64,000 nt of DNA from an uncultured Ramlibacter sp. (GTDB lineage: Bacteria; Pseudomonadota; Gammaproteobacteria; Burkholderiales; Burkholderiaceae_C), in contig NZ_CAKZHQ010000023.1 in assembly GCF_936925435.1 (NCBI RefSeq), positions 124,001 through 188,000 of the forward strand. Direction: 5' to 3'. The translations under genes were made by a program, and so were the position numbers. Below are positions 24,290-33,107 of this stretch, one piece after another (positions within the stretch are counted from its first letter, which is position 1; each line of letters starts with the position of its first letter). The notes beneath the pieces were generated by a model. It saw nothing but the letters and a program-made list of their open reading frames with translations, made no database searches and was not told the DNA's origin.

Positions 24290-26026
24290 TCAGGAAGCGG
24301 AAGAAGAAGGGGGCTGGGTCAGTGCATCGAAGCCGTACTGGTTCATGCTACCGAACAGTGGGCCGGCCGGATGCGGCACGAAGCGTGTGCGGCAGTCCAG
24401 CACCGCCGGCAGGCCCGAGGCCAGGGCGCGCGCAATCGCCGGTCCCACCTGGGCGGCGTCGCTGACGAGCTCGCCGTGGCAGCCGAAGCCGCGCGCCACG
24501 GCCGCGTAGTCCGTGCCCTCCAGGCCTGTGCCCATCTCGAAGTCGTATTGCTTGCGCTGGCCGGCGCGGATGATGCCCCAGGCCGCGTTGTTGTGGATGA
24601 TGTTGACGACAGGCAGGCCGGCGCGGCGCGCCGTGTCCAGCTCGCTCAAAGTGAAACCGAAGGAGCCGTCGCCGGTGATGTTGAAGACCGCCTTGCCGGG
24701 ATGCTGCAATTGCAGCGCCAGCGCATAAGGCAGGCCGAAACCCAGCTGGCACATGCCGGGATCGTGAAAGCGGGTGCGGACCTCTTGCACCGGCGTCATG
24801 TCGTTGCTCCAGAAGCTGGTGTGGCCGCCGTCGTAGACCGCCAGCGCTTCGGCCGGCAGGGCGTCGCCGATGGCCGCGGCCAGCGCCGCCGGGTGCATCA
24901 CCTCCTGCGTTTCCTGCGCCATGGCGGCCAGCTTCGCGTCGTAGCCCGCGCGCACGGCCCGCATGCGCGGCAACCAGTCGGCTTCCACCGCCAGAGCGGG
25001 CTCAGGGCCCAGGGCCTGCAGCAGATCGGCCAGCGCCAGGCCGGCATCGGCCACCATCGCCACTTCGTGCAGAGCCGGCTGGCCCAGGGCGCTGGGGTCG
25101 GTGTTGACGTTGATCAACCTGTGGCTGCGGCGCGCGAAAGGCCCGTGCGCGTCCCACATCCAGGACGAGAAGCGGCAACCCAGGCTGAGGATGACGTCGG
25201 CCTGCGCGAAGGCCTCTTTGACCGAGTCCCCGGCGATCAGGCCACCGTGGCCGATGAAGTGCGGGCTCTCGCTGGCCACCACGCCCAAGGCCATCTGCGT
25301 GGGAATGACGGGTGCGCCCAGGCGCTGCGCCATCTCGCGCACCTGCGCGGCCGCGCCCGAGACGATGACGCCGCCGCCGGCCACGATCAGGGGGCGCTTG
25401 GCGCCGCGCAGCAAGGCCACGGCGTCGTCGACCGCAGCGGCCGCGGGACGCGAGGGCGTGGTCGCGCGGTAGCGCGAGGGCGCGATCTCGAACTCATCGT
25501 CGGCAAAGCTGCAGGGCGCGCCCAGCACGTCCTGCGGGATGTCCAGGTGCACCGGTCCAGGGCGGCCACCCAGCGCTTCCCTGAAGGCACGGCGCACCAG
25601 CTCGGGAATCCGCCGCGGGTCGTTGACCACCGCATTCCACTTGACCAGCGGCGCGATCACGGCGCGGGTGTCCATGTCCATGAACATGCCGCTGTGCGGA
25701 TAGCTGGCCGCACGGTGCTGGTTGGTGGTGATGGCCAGCAGGGGCAGGTTGTTGTTGAAGGCCACGCCCAGGCCTGAGGCCAGGTTCAGGCCGCCAGGCC
25801 CCATCTCGCCCAGGGCCAGGGCCATGCGGCCGCTGCCGGCATGGACGGCGGCGGCCATCATCGGAGCGGCCGCCTCATGACGCACGCCGACAAAACGGAT
25901 GGACGGCTCAGCGGCGATGGCGTGCAGCAGCGGCGCCAGCTTGCCGCCGACGATGCCGAAGGCATAGGGCACGCCCTCGGCGGTCAGTGCGCGCACCAGG
26001 GCCTGGGCGCCAGTCAATTGCAGCAA
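24290..26026 (-). CDS. Thiamine diphosphate-dependent enzyme
   Basis: A 578-residue ThDP enzyme of the acetolactate synthase/benzoylformate decarboxylase/oxalyl-CoA decarboxylase fold. The N-terminal catalytic Glu lies in 'VRHEAAAPMMAAA' near residue 50. A central nucleotide-like domain and the C-terminal ThDP/Mg motif 'GDGSFGFTLSELDTARRAGLP' ending in 'NIIHNNAAWG' near residue 460 follow. It could decarboxylate a 2-oxo acid or join it to an acceptor; the sequence does not decide. It lies 3 bp after a Bug receptor gene, so the receptor probably feeds the same pathway. Confidence 0.85.
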   Translation of the reverse strand: MLQLTGAQALVRALTAEGVPYAFGIVGGKLAPLLHAIAAEPSIRFVGVRHEAAAPMMAAAVHAGSGRMALALGEMGPGGLNLASGLGVAFNNNLPLLAITTNQHRAASYPHSGMFMDMDTRAVIAPLVKWNAVVNDPRRIPELVRRAFREALGGRPGPVHLDIPQDVLGAPCSFADDEFEIAPSRYRATTPSRPAAAAVDDAVALLRGAKRPLIVAGGGVIVSGAAAQVREMAQRLGAPVIPTQMALGVVASESPHFIGHGGLIAGDSVKEAFAQADVILSLGCRFSSWMWDAHGPFARRSHRLINVNTDPSALGQPALHEVAMVADAGLALADLLQALGPEPALAVEADWLPRMRAVRAGYDAKLAAMAQETQEVMHPAALAAAIGDALPAEALAVYDGGHTSFWSNDMTPVQEVRTRFHDPGMCQLGFGLPYALALQLQHPGKAVFNITGDGSFGFTLSELDTARRAGLPVVNIIHNNAAWGIIRAGQRKQYDFEMGTGLEGTDYAAVARGFGCHGELVSDAAQVGPAIARALASGLPAVLDCRTRFVPHPAGPLFGSMNQYGFDALTQPPSSSAS

Positions 26027-26029
26027 GCT

Positions 26030-27010
26030 CTATTCCTCCGCGGTGAAACCGGTGGTCTTGGCGATGGCCGCCCAGCGCTCCGTGTCCTGGCGCAGCAGAA
26101 CGGCAAAGTCCGCTGGCGACTGGTGCACGGCCTGGAGCCCGTTCTTGGCCAGGCCTTCGATGATCTCGGGCATGGACAGGGCCTCGCGCACCTGTGAGTT
26201 CAGGCGCTGCACCACGTCGACCGGCGTCTTCGCCGGCAGGAACAGGCCCAGGTACTCCATCAGCGCGATGTCCTTGTAGCCTTGCTCGACCATCGTCGCC
26301 ACCTCGGGCAGGAAGACCGAGCGCTGCGGTGTGGTCACGGCCAGGGCGCGCAGCTTGCCGGATTTGATGTGCGGCAGCACCTCGCCCAGCACGTTGAAGC
26401 TCACCGGCACCTGGCCGCCCATCAGGTCCTGCAGCAGGGGCGCGCCGCCGCGGTAGGCCACGCTGTTGAACTCGATGCCACTGGCCTTTTGCAGCATCAT
26501 GCCGGCGAAGTGCAGGGCCGAGCCCGCCGCCGGGACGCCGTAGTTGGCCAGCTTGGGGTTGGCCTTGGCCCACTTGAGGTAGTCGGCCACGGTCTTGATC
26601 TCGGCCGGCAGGCCGGGCCCGGCGGTGAAGCAGAAGGCGTAGCTGACCATGGTGGTCACGGGGATGAAATCCGTGACGGGGTTGTAGTTGAGCTTCTTGT
26701 AGATGCTGGGATAGAGCACCATGGGCGAGCTGGGGATCTGCAGGATGGTCAGGCCGTCGGGCGTGGCCTTCTTGACGTACTCCACCGCGATGCGGCCGCC
26801 GGCGCCGGGCCTGGCCTCGACCAGCACGTTGGCGGCGTACTTGCCGCGCAGTTTTTCGGCCAGCGGCCGGGCCACGTAGTCGCCCATGCCGCCGGCCGGA
26901 AAGCCGGAAATCAGGAAGGCGTTGCCGGGGTTTTGCGCGCTGGCGTGGCGGGCCAGGCTCAGGGCGGCGAGGGCGGATGCCCCCTGCAAGAGGCTGCGAC
27001 GGGTCTGCAT
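26030..27010 (-). CDS. Bug-family solute-binding protein 3
   Basis: A 326-residue periplasmic receptor with a signal peptide ending ARHASAQ near residue 26. The body keeps 'FLISGFPAGGMGDYVARPLAEKL' and 'VAYRGGAPLLQDLMGGQVPVSFN' near residue 195. First gene of the Bug-ThDP-GlcG operon and divergent from an AraC gene (108-bp gap). Compared with other Bug proteins, the N-terminal 'Y/W-P-x-K/R-P' beta strand is replaced by 'NPGNAFLISGF'. Confidence 0.9.
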   Translation of the reverse strand: MQTRRSLLQGASALAALSLARHASAQNPGNAFLISGFPAGGMGDYVARPLAEKLRGKYAANVLVEARPGAGGRIAVEYVKKATPDGLTILQIPSSPMVLYPSIYKKLNYNPVTDFIPVTTMVSYAFCFTAGPGLPAEIKTVADYLKWAKANPKLANYGVPAAGSALHFAGMMLQKASGIEFNSVAYRGGAPLLQDLMGGQVPVSFNVLGEVLPHIKSGKLRALAVTTPQRSVFLPEVATMVEQGYKDIALMEYLGLFLPAKTPVDVVQRLNSQVREALSMPEIIEGLAKNGLQAVHQSPADFAVLLRQDTERWAAIAKTTGFTAEE

Positions 27011-27076
27011 GCTTGTCTCCTTGTTTTATGCCGCCATGGTGACCGGCGCGGCGCGCCTTGAACAGGCACGAAGCGG

Positions 27077-27103
27077 GCATGGACAGGTGCTTTTCCGGCA
27101 TGG
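27077..27103. promoter_or_regulatory. Direct repeat, candidate AraC-protein half sites
   Basis: GCATGG occurs at 27077-27082 and again at 27098-27103, 21 bp apart (two helical turns) on the same strand. Both lie between the divergent AraC and Bug genes. CACAAT at 27107-27112 ends 6 bp before the AraC ATG. Confidence 0.35.
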
Positions 27104-27118
27104 GCCCACAATGGCGCC

Positions 27119-28012
27119 ATGAAGACCGCTGCCGCTCCCTTGCTGCTCGTTCCCTTCCGCGAGGTGCGCCACTGGCAGCCCGACGACTGCCTGCACTACG
27201 AGCCGCTGACGGTGCGCGGCCGCCTGCATGGCTGGACGATTCCGGCGCACCGCCACGAGGGCCTGGTGCAGTTCCAGCTGCTGGCCCAGGGCAGTGCCAG
27301 TGCCACCATCGACGGCCGCGAGCATGCCTTGCAGGCGCCGGCCGTGCTGCTGCTGGCGCCCGGTTCGGTCCACGGCTTTCGCTATGCGCCCGACAGCGCC
27401 GGCCACCAGGTCACCGTGCCCCTGGCCGTGCTGCATGCGGCTCTGCAGGGCGCCGACCAGCTCGAGGCGCTGTTAGGCCAGTCCTGCGTGCTGGAAGATG
27501 CCGCCGGCTGTGCGCCACTGTTCGAGGCCCTGGCCGCCGAGTTCCAGCAGGAGCAGCCTGGCCGTGCCCAGGCCTTGCAGGCCCAGGCCACGCTCATCGT
27601 CCTGTGGTTCTTGCGGCACCGCGGCGCGCAGCAGGCCGGGGCGCGCCACAGCGCGGTGCGTGACACCCTGGTGCAGCGCCTGCGCGCCCTGGTTGAAACG
27701 CACTACCGCGAGCACAGGCCGCTGGCCTTTTATGCCGATGCGTTGCGGGTGACGCCCGACCACCTGAGCCGCACCTGCCGCAGCGTGACCGGGCGCAGCG
27801 CGCTGGAGCTGGTGCACGAGCGATTGATGCTGGAGGCGCGCCGGCTGCTGGTGTACACGCCCATGAAGGTGGCCGACATCGCCGCCAGCCTGGGCTACGA
27901 GGACCCGGCCTACTTCCGCAAGTTTTTTGCCCGTGCCGTGGGCAAGTCGGCCTCGGCCTACCGCGAGGCGGTCAGCCAGGGCGTGCTGATGCAGGACACG
28001 CCGGCGGTCTGA
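27119..28012 (+). CDS. AraC-family transcriptional regulator (HpaA/PobR-like)
   Basis: A 297-residue regulator: an N-terminal cupin sensor ('IPAHRHEGLVQFQLLAQGSA' near residue 40) and a C-terminal double helix-turn-helix (about 185-285, with 'LAFYADALRVTPDHLSRTCRSVTG' and 'VADIAASLGYEDPAYFRKFF'). The layout matches AraC regulators of aromatic acid catabolism such as HpaA and PobR. It is divergent from the Bug-ThDP-GlcG operon, which it most likely controls. Confidence 0.9.
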   Translation: MKTAAAPLLLVPFREVRHWQPDDCLHYEPLTVRGRLHGWTIPAHRHEGLVQFQLLAQGSASATIDGREHALQAPAVLLLAPGSVHGFRYAPDSAGHQVTVPLAVLHAALQGADQLEALLGQSCVLEDAAGCAPLFEALAAEFQQEQPGRAQALQAQATLIVLWFLRHRGAQQAGARHSAVRDTLVQRLRALVETHYREHRPLAFYADALRVTPDHLSRTCRSVTGRSALELVHERLMLEARRLLVYTPMKVADIAASLGYEDPAYFRKFFARAVGKSASAYREAVSQGVLMQDTPAV

Positions 28013-28168
28013 AAATCCCGTGTGTTCGATTCCGCCCGGATGGGAGCGCCCCCAGCCGCAGCCAGCGGCAGCCCGTGACCCGGCAGGTCACGTTCGCATT
28101 CGCCACCATGAGCGCGTCCCATCGGCAGGCGGTCAGAATGCATGCCGGGAATGCCGCGCAGCGGGCGT

Positions 28169-28936
28169 CTACATTCCCTCTTTCGTTGGCATTATCACCA
28201 CCTGCTGCAGGTTCACGTGCCTGGGTTGCGCGGCCAGGAAGCCGACGACGGCCGCGATGTCTTGCGGCTTCAGGAAGTCGATGCTCTTACGGGCGTTGGC
28301 GATCCAGTCGGTCGCGCCCTGGAAGGTGAAGTGGCCTTGCAGTTCGGTGTCGGTGATACCGGGCTCCAGCATGCAAACGCGGATGTTCCTGGGGCCGAGT
28401 TCCATGCGCAGCTGCCGCGTGAGATGGCTGACGTAGGCCTTGGTTGCCGAGTACACCGCGAAATAGCTGTAGACGTACTGCCCGGCGATCGACGAGGTGT
28501 TGATCAGGTCGACGACCTTGCCGTTCGCAGCGGCGGACTCCAGCTGTGGCAGGAAGGCATGGATTACGCGCATGGCCCCGGTGATGTTCAGGTCGATCTG
28601 CTGCTGCCACTCGGCAAAGGGCTGCGACTCGATGGCGCCGGGCAGCATCAGGCCCGCGTTGTTGAACAGGAGATCGGCACTGCCAAGCTCGCTGTGGACA
28701 GCGGCGGCCGCCGCCTTTACCGATTCGGCATCCGTCACATCCGTGACGAGCGGCAATGCGCTGCCTCCGGCGCGGCGGATTTCGGCGGCGACGTCGTTCA
28801 GCGCAGACTGGCGGCGCGCCAGCAGGGCCACGCGTGCTCCGCGCGATGCAAGCAGCAGGGCGGATGCGCGGCCCATGCCGCTGGATGCGCCGGTGATCAC
28901 GGCAACGCGGCCGGTGAGGTCTTGTGGATGGGACAT
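28169..28936 (-). CDS. Short-chain dehydrogenase/reductase
   Basis: A 255-residue classical SDR with the NAD(P) motif TGASSGMG at residues 15-22, NNAG near 92, the catalytic Ser in 'INTSSIAGQ' and the YSATK (Tyr-x3-Lys) motif near residue 162. RR after the second strand ('LLARRQSAL') suggests NADP(H). Substrate unknown. It is divergent from a LysR gene across a 143-bp gap that contains a perfect dyad. The 156-bp stretch downstream (28013-28168) holds no gene I can support. Confidence 0.9.
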   Translation of the reverse strand: MSHPQDLTGRVAVITGASSGMGRASALLLASRGARVALLARRQSALNDVAAEIRRAGGSALPLVTDVTDAESVKAAAAAVHSELGSADLLFNNAGLMLPGAIESQPFAEWQQQIDLNITGAMRVIHAFLPQLESAAANGKVVDLINTSSIAGQYVYSYFAVYSATKAYVSHLTRQLRMELGPRNIRVCMLEPGITDTELQGHFTFQGATDWIANARKSIDFLKPQDIAAVVGFLAAQPRHVNLQQVVIMPTKEGM

Positions 28937-29029
28937 TTGCTTTCTCCTTGCTGGGTGAATGAGTCAATCGATGGGGCGGACTTTAGGCTGCGAGAAGGAC
29001 TGCGGGTAGACGGTTTCCCGCACCAAGAC

Positions 29030-29072
29030 TGACAACTGGAAGTTGTCAATTCCTCGTCCTCGTTGCTACCAT
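29030..29072 (+). promoter_or_regulatory. LysR gene 2 promoter and palindromic operator
   Basis: Perfect dyad TGACAACT-GGA-AGTTGTCA (29030-29048). Its right arm contains the -35 TTGTCA (29043-29048). An 18-bp spacer follows, then TACCAT (29067-29072), ending 7 bp before the ATG at 29080. The layout implies control of both the LysR gene and the divergent SDR gene. Confidence 0.65.
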
Positions 29073-29079
29073 TGCGCCG

Positions 29080-30042
29080 ATGGACGAGTTGCGAGCGATC
29101 ACCACCTTTGTGCGCGCTGCCGAGGCAGGCAGCTTCAACAAGGCGGCCATGGACCAGGGGACCACGCCGCAGGCGGTGAGCAAGGCCATCCGCCAGCTCG
29201 AGCAACACCTGGGTGTGCGCCTTTTTCACCGCACGACGCGCAAGAGTTCGCTCACGCAGGAAGGCGAGCGGCTGTTCAACGAAGTCCGCGGCAACCTGGA
29301 CGCGATGATGGCGGCCGTGAACCGGGCGCGCAGCGCGGTGCACGACGAGGAAGGCCTCATCCGCATCAGCGCCGGCGGCTCGGCCGGGCGCAAGGTGCTG
29401 ATGCCCTTGCTGGTGGATTTTTCTGCACACCATCCGGGTGTCGTCTTCGACCTCCTGCTCGAGGACGGCGTCACGGACGCGGTGGGGGCGCGCATCGACG
29501 TTGGTTTTCGCGCCGGCAACGCGCCGAATGTGCAGGTCATCGCGCGCCGGCTGTTCGCCATCCAGCAGATCGTCTGTGCATCGCCCTCCTACCTGGCGGT
29601 GCACGGGGCCCCGACGCGCCTGGCCCAGCTGAACAGGTACCGTTGCACCGGCTATCGTCAGCCGGGCACGGGGCGGGCCATGCCCTGGGAATTCGACGTG
29701 AAGGGCGAGATCGTCTTTCACACCATGGCGCCGTTCTTCTGCTGCAGCGATCCCGATGCGGAGATGCAGGCCGTGGCCGCGGGCATGGGCATCGGGCAGA
29801 TCGACAGCATCAACGCCGCTGCGCCAATCCGCGCCGGGCAACTGGTGCCCCTGCTCACGGGGCATATCTCCGAGCGGATGGGCTTCTATATCTACTACGC
29901 CAAGCGGACCAACATGCCAGGGCGGGTGCGCAAGTTCATCGATTTCGCGGTGGAGCGCCTGAAGGACAGCAAGGAGTTCCACCTGCCGCTCGCCGAGTTG
30001 AGAGCCCTGTCCCGCCAGGCGCCAGTGGCCGCGGCGGACTGA
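29080..30042 (+). CDS. LysR-family transcriptional regulator 2
   Basis: A 320-residue LysR protein with winged helix-turn-helix 'FVRAAEAGSFNKAAMDQGTTPQAVSKAIRQLEQHLGVRLFHR' in residues 8-50 and an effector domain. The start 'MDELRAITTFVRAAEAGSF' is of the CrgA/DsdC-like branch that often controls oxidoreductases, including a neighbouring SDR. The gene is divergent from that SDR. The following 212 bp (30043-30254) hold no gene that I can recognise. Confidence 0.92.
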   Translation: MDELRAITTFVRAAEAGSFNKAAMDQGTTPQAVSKAIRQLEQHLGVRLFHRTTRKSSLTQEGERLFNEVRGNLDAMMAAVNRARSAVHDEEGLIRISAGGSAGRKVLMPLLVDFSAHHPGVVFDLLLEDGVTDAVGARIDVGFRAGNAPNVQVIARRLFAIQQIVCASPSYLAVHGAPTRLAQLNRYRCTGYRQPGTGRAMPWEFDVKGEIVFHTMAPFFCCSDPDAEMQAVAAGMGIGQIDSINAAAPIRAGQLVPLLTGHISERMGFYIYYAKRTNMPGRVRKFIDFAVERLKDSKEFHLPLAELRALSRQAPVAAAD

Positions 30043-30254
30043 GCGGAACGCAGGGCTATTCGCGCGAGCGTTTCAGGTCGGTCGACAGGCTGAGCCGCCC
30101 CGCGGGGTAGACGGGTGAGAAGTTGCGCAATGGCGTCAGACAAGCTGGTACGCAATCAAGGACGAGGCGCCGCCCCATGTCAGTCAGGTGGGCTCGCCTT
30201 GGTTGCGGGTAGCAGCAGGCGAACGGACTTCGAGACAGCCGGAGGTTAATGCGC

Positions 30255-30968
30255 CTAGCCCGCCAGGCCGACGAAGACGTTCTGCACGTCGTCGTTGCCG
30301 TCGATGGCGGCCAGGAAGTTTTCCACTTCCTCCAACTGCTCGGGCGACAGGCTGGCCGGGTCGACCGGGTTCTTGGCCCGGTAGCCCAGCTTGGCCGACA
30401 GCACGGTGAAGCCCTGGGCCGGCAGGGCCTTGCTCACCAGGTCCAGGTCGGTGGCATCGGTCAGGAACAGCGTCGTGCCTTCTTCCTCGCCGGGCTCGAA
30501 GTCCTGCGCGCCGGCCTCGATGGCGGCCAACTCCGGGTCGGCGCCGGCGGCGGCCGGCTCGGCCTCGATCAGGCCCAGGTGATTGAAGTCCCAGGAGACT
30601 GAGCCCGAGGTGCCCAGCTGGCCCTTGCGGAACAGCACGCGCATTTCCGGCGCCGTGCGGTTGACGTTGTCGGTCAGGCATTCGACCATCAGCGGCACGC
30701 GGTGCGGCGCAAAGCCCTCATAAATCACGTGCTCGAAGTTCACCGTCTCGCCGGTCAGGCCTGCGCCCTTCTTGATGGCCCGGTCCAGCGTGTCCTTGGG
30801 CATGGAGACCTTGCGGGCCTGTTCCACCACCAGACGCAGGCGCGAGTTGCTGCCCGGGTCGGCGCCGCCGCGCGCCGCCACCATGATGTCCTTGGCCAGC
30901 CGGCCAAACAGCTTGCCCCTGGCATCCGCTGCCGCCGCCTTGCCTTTTGCCTTCCATTGCGCGCCCAT
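30255..30968 (-). CDS. YebC/PmpR-family protein
   Basis: A 237-residue YebC/PmpR-like protein. The family was long called a transcriptional regulator, and some members help ribosomes pass polyproline stalls. Signature stretches are '[21 protein letters not shown]' at the start, '[21 protein letters not shown]', 'DRAIKKGAG' and '[23 protein letters not shown]'. The N-terminal '[13 protein letters not shown]' (instead of GHSKWANIKHRK) marks the YeeN-like subgroup rather than classical YebC. The start at 30968 is set by this conserved N-terminus. Confidence 0.92.
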   Translation of the reverse strand: MGAQWKAKGKAAAADARGKLFGRLAKDIMVAARGGADPGSNSRLRLVVEQARKVSMPKDTLDRAIKKGAGLTGETVNFEHVIYEGFAPHRVPLMVECLTDNVNRTAPEMRVLFRKGQLGTSGSVSWDFNHLGLIEAEPAAAGADPELAAIEAGAQDFEPGEEEGTTLFLTDATDLDLVSKALPAQGFTVLSAKLGYRAKNPVDPASLSPEQLEEVENFLAAIDGNDDVQNVFVGLAG

Positions 30969-31023
30969 GTCCGTGTTCCTTGGTGTTGTAGCCTTGGGCC
31001 CTAGTTTAAAGACCTCCGAGCCC

Positions 31024-31518
31024 ATGACCGACACCCCCGACACCGACGAAAAGATTCAGGAACCCCGCCGCTGGCGCGACAACGGCTGGACCGCCCAGGT
31101 CATCAAGAACGAGGACGACGACGGCTGGGCCGTGGCCATGACGCCCGAGGGCAAGACCGAGCCGGCCCTGGTGGGCCCCTGGACCATGGGCCGCGACAAG
31201 AAAAACCCCAAGCCGCTGGACACGGCGGCCTTCAACACCCTGGTCAAGACCGCCTCGGAGTTCGTGCGCCGCCACGAGCAGCAGCTGCACGCCACGCTGC
31301 ACCAGCAGATCGAGATCGCGCACGGCGGCAGCCGGGCGACAGTGGCACTGGACATCGAGCCCGACGAGGACAACCCCAGCGCCACGCTGAGCGCAACGGA
31401 CGCCGCCGGTGAGCTGCTGGCCCAGGTCAAGGTGTCGCCGGGCTTCAAGCTCAACCGCGCCAGCGCGGCGGCCTGGGCCGAGGCCGGCTTCAGCCCCGAG
31501 GCCGTGCGCCGGGGCTAG
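31024..31518 (+). CDS. Conserved hypothetical protein
   Basis: A 164-residue acidic, soluble protein with no signal peptide or membrane segment. Residues 15-60 ('[31 protein letters not shown]...[16 protein letters not shown]') look like a small conserved globular domain, and the rest is helical and Ala-rich. I do not recognise the family. It is divergent from yebC with a 55-bp gap. Confidence 0.7.
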   Translation: MTDTPDTDEKIQEPRRWRDNGWTAQVIKNEDDDGWAVAMTPEGKTEPALVGPWTMGRDKKNPKPLDTAAFNTLVKTASEFVRRHEQQLHATLHQQIEIAHGGSRATVALDIEPDEDNPSATLSATDAAGELLAQVKVSPGFKLNRASAAAWAEAGFSPEAVRRG

Positions 31519-31538
31519 GCTCAGCGCAGCCTGCCGCC

Positions 31539-32534
31539 TCAGTCTGCCTTGAAGCCGGTCGCCGCCACCGCCTTGCCCCACTTGACGGTGTCGGCTGCGA
31601 TGATGTGGCTGAACTCGTCGGCGCTGGTGCCGGTGACGCGGAACCCCGCGTCCTCCAGCTTGGCGCGGAAGTCCGGCGCCTTGAGCGCCTTGAGGATGTC
31701 GGCGTTGACTCTGGCCACCACGGCCGGCGGCGTTTTGGCCGGCGCGACGATGCCGAACCAGGAGCTGAACTCCAGCTCGGGATAGCCTTGCTCCTTGAAG
31801 GTGGGGACGTCGGGCAGGGCGCCGGCGCGCGCGGGGCCGGTGGTGGCCAGGGCCGCCAGCTTGCCGGCCTTGACGTTGGGCGCGGCCAGGCCGACGCTGG
31901 CGAACACGCCCTGCACGTCACCGCTGAACATGCCGCCCAGCGCATCGGCCGTGGACTTGTAGTGCACGGCTTCAGGCTTGAGCTTGAGCGCGTCGCCGAA
32001 CATGAAGGCGCCGAAGTGGCCCGGCGTGCCGGCGCCGAAGGTGGCCATGAACAAGCCCTTTTGCGTGCGCGACCAGTCGACGAACTCCTTGACGTTCTTG
32101 GCCGGCACCTTCTGCGGATTGACCAGCAGGGCGAAATCGGCGCTGACCACCTGGCTCACGGGCACGAAGTCCTTCTTCGGGTCGTAGGGCAGCTTGCTGT
32201 AGGTGCTGGGCGCGATGCTCAGCTGGCCGGTCTCGCCCAGCATCAGGGTGTAGCCGTCCGGCGCGGCGCGCGCGGCTTCGCTGGCGGCGATCAGGCCGCC
32301 GGCGCCGGCCTTGTTGTCGACGATGACGCCGGTGTTGTTCCAGCCCTCGGACAGTTTTTGCGCCAGCAGGCGGGCCACGATGTCGGGGCCGGTGCCGGCC
32401 GGGAAGCCGACGATGATGCGCACCGGCTTGCCGCCGGGAAAGGCGTCCGCGCCTTGCGCGAAGGCGCAGGGCGCGGCGAGCATGGCGGCAGCTGCTACCA
32501 GCGCGGCGCGGCGGCCGAGGGTGGAAGAGGGCAT
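31539..32534 (-). CDS. Bug-family solute-binding protein 4
   Basis: A 331-residue periplasmic receptor with a signal peptide ending CAFAQG near residue 27. 'KPVRIIVGFPAGTGPDIVARLL' and 'VDNKAGAGGLIAASEAARAAPDGYTLML' are the ligand-facing loops. It is co-transcribed with a DUF3237 gene (14-bp gap), a pairing that suggests DUF3237 acts on, or is induced with, the imported compound. Divergent from a LuxR-type gene. Confidence 0.9.
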   Translation of the reverse strand: MPSSTLGRRAALVAAAAMLAAPCAFAQGADAFPGGKPVRIIVGFPAGTGPDIVARLLAQKLSEGWNNTGVIVDNKAGAGGLIAASEAARAAPDGYTLMLGETGQLSIAPSTYSKLPYDPKKDFVPVSQVVSADFALLVNPQKVPAKNVKEFVDWSRTQKGLFMATFGAGTPGHFGAFMFGDALKLKPEAVHYKSTADALGGMFSGDVQGVFASVGLAAPNVKAGKLAALATTGPARAGALPDVPTFKEQGYPELEFSSWFGIVAPAKTPPAVVARVNADILKALKAPDFRAKLEDAGFRVTGTSADEFSHIIAADTVKWGKAVAATGFKAD

Positions 32535-32548
32535 GGAAGTCTCCTTGG

Positions 32549-33022
32549 TTATTTCAGTTCGAAGAAGCGCATCTGCACGCTGTCGGGGTGGCGAGCGCCG
32601 GTGCCGACGAACAGGCGCTCGCTGATCCAGGCCAGCGAGGGCGCGGCGGTCTCGAAGCGCGGGAAGCAGCGGAAGTAAATCTGCTCGGGCGGCACGACCT
32701 CGCCGCGCGCCAGCCTGGCCATCAGCTCAGGCGGGCCGCTGCGCACCGCGGTGTTCTGCACGTAGATGAGGTCGCCGCCGTCGGTCTCGAGCACGTAGCG
32801 CGCATCGAGCTCGGCCAGCGTGCCGTTGACGATCAGCTGGAAGTCGGCGCCGCCGGGCAGCACGCGCGCGCGCCAGCCCTCGCCCACCGCCTCGCCGCCG
32901 GTGATGGGGATGAGGCGGCGCCTGCCGTGCACCGTGGCGCCGACCTCCTGCGGCGTGGCGACGCTCACGCGCAGGTCGGCAAAGAAAAGCAGTTCGGGGG
33001 TGGGGAGGATGGCTGTGCTCAT
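32549..33022 (-). CDS. DUF3237 family protein
   Basis: A 157-residue DUF3237 protein, a small beta-barrel. Recognised by 'ELLFFADLRVSVATPQEVG', 'RRLIPITGGEAVGEGWRARVLPGGADFQLI' and 'YVLETDGGDLIYVQNTAVRSGP'. Function unknown; members are often found in catabolic gene sets. The ATG at 33022 is used; the open frame extends upstream but crosses the divergent promoter region. Confidence 0.85.
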   Translation of the reverse strand: MSTAILPTPELLFFADLRVSVATPQEVGATVHGRRRLIPITGGEAVGEGWRARVLPGGADFQLIVNGTLAELDARYVLETDGGDLIYVQNTAVRSGPPELMARLARGEVVPPEQIYFRCFPRFETAAPSLAWISERLFVGTGARHPDSVQMRFFELK

Positions 33023-33056
33023 GGCGCAGCTAGCGTAAATCCCGTGGCGCCGTGGC

Positions 33057-33080
33057 GCTGTCATCCCTGAAGATGACAGC
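33057..33080. promoter_or_regulatory. Perfect dyad between the LuxR and DUF3237 genes
   Basis: 9-bp arms GCTGTCATC/GATGACAGC with a 6-bp centre, 27 bp before the LuxR start and 34 bp before the DUF3237 start. No T-run follows on either strand, so an operator is more likely than a terminator. Confidence 0.6.
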
Positions 33081-33107
33081 CGCAAGCATGCAGCAGGAGA
33101 CAGTGCG

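Noticed and set aside
28020-28060. Possible tRNA piece (GTTCGATTCC resembles a T-loop)
   Set aside because: No acceptor, D or anticodon arm and no matching T-stem around it.
28013-28168. 156-bp gap between the AraC and SDR genes
   Set aside because: No gene, terminator or convincing repeat could be supported.
30043-30254. 212-bp gap between LysR 2 and YebC
   Set aside because: No open frame with homology, RNA gene or hairpin with T-run recognised.
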